In this document: one piece after another, positions 60,236-64,000 of the stretch
Layout of the letters: the number at the start of each line of letters is the position of its first letter
How positions within the stretch are numbered: position 1 is the first letter of the stretch
Assembly (NCBI GenBank): GCA_965153455.1
Contig: OZ234501.1
Location: forward strand, 14,508,001 to 14,572,000
Direction: 5' to 3'
Length of the DNA stretch: 64,000 nt
Source: Sphagnum compactum
Lineage: Eukaryota > Bryophyta > Sphagnopsida > Sphagnales
Made by a program: the position numbers and the translations under genes
The notes under the pieces: model-generated
Database searches by the model: none
What the model was told of the DNA's origin: nothing
What the model saw: the letters and a program-made list of their open reading frames with translations, nothing else

Positions 60236-60817
60236 AACAAGGGGTGTGTCACACTGTGACCTTGCCATCTATCTATGAAGGAAGGTAGTTTGTTATGTAG
60301 TTATGAGATCCACGGAACCGGGATGCTTCAGATTGTGTTCTTGACAAGGAGGGGTGCATGGGCTTGATTCCATGACATTTCAACTTGTGGTGCAAAGGTT
60401 CTTGAGTATTGAATGATTTCTTCACTGAAAATTAAAATAAATCGTAGCTGAAAATTTCAGAGGAATTGGAATGTGCCTTTGCTGTTGTCGGAAAGATCTT
60501 GATGAGCAGGATTTAATGGAATTTATTTGGTAAGATTTGAATTCAGAATGTGGGAGATATTGATTTTTAAATCATTTCTGCCACTGAAAATTCAAATAAA
60601 TTCCCAAAACCAGGTTTTGGAAGGAAAAATCAGTTGAGGACACGGTAACACTTGAAGGCTTACCATTCAATTCAAGCATGATTTCCTTTCATATTTGGCT
60701 GCTCAAAAATTTGATACATACATTGCAAAACAATGTTCACATGTTGAGTTTCACTATTTTATTATGGGTTCACACTTGGGCCAATGGCACAGGCCACACC
60801 AGTGACAATGAAAATGA

Positions 60818-61075
60818 AAGAAAATGAGTTAATTTTATGGAAATTAAGTTCAATTTCATTCAGTAGAATTCAATTGAATTGAACTATTGGGATTCAAATT
60901 TCAGTGAATTGAATTTAAATTCAATTGAGTTCAGATTCAATTGATTTGAATTCAAACTCAATTGGAGACACATGGAATATAAATTCATGCAATAAAAAAT
61001 TTGTTGTTCACTTCTATCATCCATGACATTGGCATCAGGGGAAAAAAAAAAGAAAAAAAAGAAATACCAAAAAAA
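60818..61075 (+). repeat. Direct repeat pair, copy 2
   Basis: Matches 59985-60235 through 'gtggaaattaagttcaatt', 'ttcaaatttcagtgaattga', 'atggaatataaattcatgca' and 'cacttctatcatccat' blocks, with an A-rich end at 61040-61075. Copies start about 833 bp apart. Boundaries are approximate; weaker similarity extends about 25 bp to the left of both. Confidence 0.75.
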
Positions 61076-61079
61076 CAAA

Positions 61080-62275
61080 GATGTGGAAAAACATCTTTCC
61101 ATTCCATTCAAAGCATATTTCAAATTGAAACTTATTCTGATACAAAGGGCCATAGTGGACCAGCACCCACCAGTGCACCATCCACTGGATGTATGTTATT
61201 ACTCAGTTGTGGATGAACCTCAACTGAGGTGATATTTGGGTTTCACCTTGGTAACCAAGTCTGTAGGAAATAGGTAGGAAAGTAGGCAACTTCTAGGTCC
61301 ATCACAAGTGAAAAATCTTGAGTTCAAATCCTTTTATTGTGAAATTTTCCATTTTGGATGGCTTTCACTTGAGGTGGTTGTTTTCTTCATGGAAATAGGT
61401 ACATTGTCAGCATTTCCATGGGGAACACAATTACTTCTTTTAGGACAAATGTGTTGAAATGTCCTTTATGGCTATGTTTCCCCAAGGTAAATGTGTTGGA
61501 CTACTCCAAGACATTATATAACTCTAGGGGGCAATCCAAGACATTTACTTTGGGGAAAAACATGGACTTTGTTTCAATGAAAAAATATTATTTAAAAAAA
61601 ATTAATCATGAGTCAATGAAACATATTGTATATGACATTCAAAAATTCATTTTTGAGATTTTTTTTACAAAAATCACCTTCCCAATTTGAAATTAAATAT
61701 CTTGGAAATATTTCCATAATGGATTCAAAAATGAACAATCAAAAATAATAATTAGGAAAATTCTTTTTGTACTACCAATATGAAGAATCGTGTGAAACTA
61801 ATTCAATAAAATCTAACGCACAATGAACATTGAATTTTTCTTTGTTTAAAAATTTATAATTGAAAATTAATAATAATAAAATGAAAACAAAAGCTCACAT
61901 TCATATTAACCATTTTAATAGTCTTGCATAGTAAGAAAATAAGCCATAAATCAAGTTGATTGAATCAATTTAGAAGTTATGTCAAATTTCAATATAAAGT
62001 TAACATTTGGAATCATGAAAAAACAAATAAAGGGATTGCAAAATTTGTGTATTTTTATAACTAATCATAATTTATCACATCATACTTGTAAGTGTTCCCA
62101 CTATTTTCTAAGTAGTAAAAAAGTATTACCAAAAGTGGTAGGATTCGCTCTTATGATCCTATTTACACATGGTTACCACAAATTAACATTTTGAAAATGG
62201 CCCTATTCATAGTATTTACAAAGTTTCATAAACAATAGTATGAAAATGAACAGACATAGAGTAATTAACAAAACA
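61080..62275. other. Intergenic, no gene recognised
   Basis: AT-rich sequence between the direct repeats and the NmrA-like gene. Open frames of up to 90 codons (for example 61418-61690) have no domain-like composition. Confidence 0.5.
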
Positions 62276-62281
62276 TTTATT
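62276..62281 (-). terminator. AATAAA close to NmrA-like stop codon
   Basis: An AATAAA hexamer on the minus strand only 6 nt after the TGA stop. It may act in polyadenylation, though so short a 3' UTR would be unusual; other A/T-rich signals lie further downstream. Confidence 0.3.
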
Positions 62282-62287
62282 TGTCAA

Positions 62288-63166
62288 TCAATCTTTGAAA
62301 GCACTTGCATTCAATGTCAACACTTCTTCTAGTGATATTGCTTTTCGTCCAAGCACTTGCTCTAGTGTGGGATCCACCACATTGAACAAATTATCACGTT
62401 TGTTCTTGTCCAACAACACTAATGCATTTATGAATTCTTCAGGTGATTTCCATCCAACATAAGTATTTTTTAGTAGGGTTGTGTGTTCCTCAGGTGTCAA
62501 ATTCACATGTTTCACCTCCTTCCCAATCACCTTACTAAGAATTTGTGCCACTTGCTTTTCTGATAATGCTTCTCCAGTCAATGTATAAATCTTGCCAACA
62601 TGTTGTTCTGGATTTGTTAAAACTTCCACAACAACTGCAGCAATGTCAGCTATGGCAACACTAGTGTACACACCATCACCTGCACTTGTTCGAAAAACGC
62701 CTTCTTTCTTCACCGATGCTGCATGATAATTCACAACATTTTCATGGAACCAAGTGGGTCGCAAGATTGTGTAAGGAATCTTGCTGTCAAACACCATTTG
62801 CTCATATTCTTTGTGACGATGATATGATTTGACATCAACATCCATTGCAGAAAGATACACAATATGCTTCACATTTGTTTCCTTAGCAGCCTTGATGTAA
62901 TTTTCCATTAAAATATATTCTGCATTTTGGATCAAAGCCGGTAAGACAATGAAAATACCATCCACATTTTTGAATGCTTCAATAATTGATTGTAGAGTGT
63001 GATCCACATGCACAACTTCAGCTCCTTGAGCGTGAAATTCAGAAAGCTTGCTAGGATCACGAGTACCTAGTCGAATTGTGTATTTTCCAACTTCAAGCAA
63101 CAACTTGGCTACGAAACTCCCAGTTTTGCTAGATGCATTGGTGACAAAAAACACTTTGTTGGACAT
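62288..63166 (-). CDS. NmrA-like NAD(P)-binding protein (atypical SDR), intronless
   Basis: The intact 292-residue protein has a Rossmann fold of the atypical SDR / NmrA type. A first strand KVFFVT is followed by NASSKTG in place of the usual GATGxxG dinucleotide loop. RLGTRDPSKL (32-41) suggests NADP(H) preference; DGIFIVLPA (69-77), KHIVYLSAMD (100-109) and PYTILRPTWFHENV (131-144) are standard family segments. The usual YxxxK catalytic pair is absent, as in NmrA redox sensors and triphenylmethane-reductase-like enzymes. No signal peptide or membrane helix; presumably cytosolic. The start is the first in-frame ATG (A at -3); the open frame continues upstream only from a non-ATG codon. A TATA box lies about 380 bp upstream. 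Lack of introns and fungal/bacterial-like sequence raise the possibility of gene transfer. Substrate unknown. Confidence 0.9.
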   Translation of the reverse strand: MSNKVFFVTNASSKTGSFVAKLLLEVGKYTIRLGTRDPSKLSEFHAQGAEVVHVDHTLQSIIEAFKNVDGIFIVLPALIQNAEYILMENYIKAAKETNVKHIVYLSAMDVDVKSYHRHKEYEQMVFDSKIPYTILRPTWFHENVVNYHAASVKKEGVFRTSAGDGVYTSVAIADIAAVVVEVLTNPEQHVGKIYTLTGEALSEKQVAQILSKVIGKEVKHVNLTPEEHTTLLKNTYVGWKSPEEFINALVLLDKNKRDNLFNVVDPTLEQVLGRKAISLEEVLTLNASAFKD

Positions 63167-63489
63167 GTTGGAAAACAAATGTTTGCAAGTTTGTGAAAAG
63201 AAGTTGTGAAAAAAAAAATCTAAATAATAAAAACTTTTCAACTAATGGGACAAACTAAACCAACATGTGACAAAACATAAATATAATTTCTCTTATGCTA
63301 ATGAGTGTTAACCTCCCTTCAAATGACCTAACAATCACACAAGCATTACTTGGGCAATTGATGCAAAAATTATGCACATTAATTAACAACAAAGTGTAAC
63401 AATTAAAGTGCGAGGAGAGCTCAAAATGAAAACTTGGTTGCTACAAACATGAAGACTTCGCAACTAGCAAATGACAAAAAGATTGGAAC

Positions 63490-63525
63490 TTAAAAGAGGT
63501 GATAGAGAAAATGGTGGGTAGTCAT
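63490..63525 (-). other. Possible 11-codon upstream ORF
   Basis: A short ATG-started frame (MTTHHFLYHLF, then TAA) lies in the leader of the NmrA-like gene, about 18 nt downstream of the TATA box. It is translated only if transcription starts upstream of it, which the TATA spacing leaves doubtful. Confidence 0.25.
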
Positions 63526-63542
63526 TGTATGATTTTGGCCCC

Positions 63543-63549
63543 ATTTATA
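63543..63549 (-). promoter_or_regulatory. TATA box of the NmrA-like gene
   Basis: TATAAAT within GACTATAAATGGGGCC on the minus strand, a strong plant-type TATA box about 380 bp upstream of the start codon. It predicts transcription start near 63510-63520 and an intronless leader of about 350 nt. Confidence 0.6.
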
Positions 63550-63675
63550 GTCATGGTGGAATGCTTTAGATGGTGAAGCCCCCTGTGAACCAATCGATTT
63601 CATAAAGGAAATTGTTTCCTTTATTTCTTGGTTGTTTCCTTGGTTGTTTCCTTGGTATCGCCTTTGATCACGAAT

Positions 63676-63965
63676 ACCAAGATGCATGAACCAAGACGAA
63701 CCTTCCAAAGAAAGATGCAAATTTGTAGTCAAGGATGGGTAAATTTGTTGACAATTTGGGTCCCATCAAAGACTATGGCAAGATGCACGTGATGGAAGTA
63801 GTTGAAATATCTCAAAAATAAAAGTCTATTGCAATTAATATTTATGTGCAAGTGCAAGAGATAAATTTTCTAATGTTGTTATTAGGTCATAATTCTGTTT
63901 TGCTCTCACGTTTGTTCACAAGATGCATGACCCAAGATGAACCTTCCAAAGAAAGACCCCAGTCT
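63676..63965. repeat. Short direct repeat upstream of the NmrA-like gene
   Basis: 'aagatgcatga.ccaaga.g' and 'aaccttccaaagaaaga' occur at about 63678-63718 and again at 63920-63958, some 240 bp apart. A small 'cttggttgtttc' tandem is at 63628-63655. Both lie in the promoter region. No gene is seen from 63550 to the window end. Confidence 0.6.
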
Positions 63966-64000
63966 GTTTGTATTTTAATGGGGATGCAAGATGTATCATC

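Noticed and set aside
61244-61335. tRNA-like 'gagttcaaatcc' B-box
   Set aside because: No A box at proper spacing and no cloverleaf; chance match likely.
63167-63241. 25-residue N-terminal extension of the NmrA-like protein
   Set aside because: It begins at TTG with no ATG inside; the first in-frame ATG (63166) directly precedes the first beta strand of the Rossmann fold.
62276-63549. NmrA-like gene as a contaminant bacterial contig piece
   Set aside because: It lies in AT-rich plant-like sequence with a plant-type TATA box, with no bacterial neighbours or ribosome-binding site.

Overview
This window looks like nuclear DNA of a land plant with a large, repeat-filled genome. It carries an intact AP2/ERF transcription factor, long AT-rich non-coding tracts, G-box-type palindromes, plant-style splice sites in decayed genes, and remnants of most plant transposon classes (CACTA, Helitron, PIF/Harbinger, hAT-like, LINE). 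I cannot fix the lineage from sequence alone; a gymnosperm, fern or other large-genome plant would fit. There are no rRNA genes, CRISPR arrays or bacterial-style operons, and I found no convincing tRNA gene. Only two genes look intact: an intronless group-IX-like ERF factor (45941-47248, +) and an intronless NmrA-like NAD(P)-binding protein (62288-63166, -).

Layout. 1-5.3 kb: a hairpin repeat at the left edge, a 79-81 bp minisatellite, a small CACTA MITE, otherwise no genes. 5.3-10.4 kb: a decayed multi-exon minus-strand gene (or two adjacent genes) with coiled-coil, FCP1-like and two other conserved-looking domains; a 55-bp tandem array built on CACGTG-type palindromes lies between two of its exons. 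11-16.5 kb: unrecognised minus-strand coding remnants, part of which recurs inverted at 25.6-27.9 kb. 16.5-24.7 kb: an extremely AT-rich, gene-free tract with a fold-back repeat at 22.4-23.0 kb. 24.7-29 kb: second copies of the repeats, one holding a MITE with a clean empty site in its sister copy. 29.06-32.47 kb: a 3.4-kb CACTA-like non-autonomous element. 32.9-34.9 kb: a dead LINE. 38.46-39.41 kb: a non-autonomous Helitron. 39.4-47.7 kb: the ERF gene and its long upstream region. 50.8-52.2 kb: a dead hAT-like transposase gene. 53.3-53.9 kb: a dead PIF/Harbinger transposase. 57-60 kb: a GC-richer tract ending in a telo-box promoter-like segment. 60-61 kb: a pair of about 250-bp direct repeats. 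62.3-63.55 kb: the NmrA-like gene with a good TATA box.

The two intact genes are 15 kb apart and show no sign of working together. The rest is largely a record of successive transposon insertions and decay. The best candidates for something undescribed are the FCP1-containing minus-strand gene with its intronic G-box array, and the repeated unrecognised coding unit found inverted at 13-15 and 25.6-27.9 kb. Family assignments rest on remembered family motifs, not on any database search.
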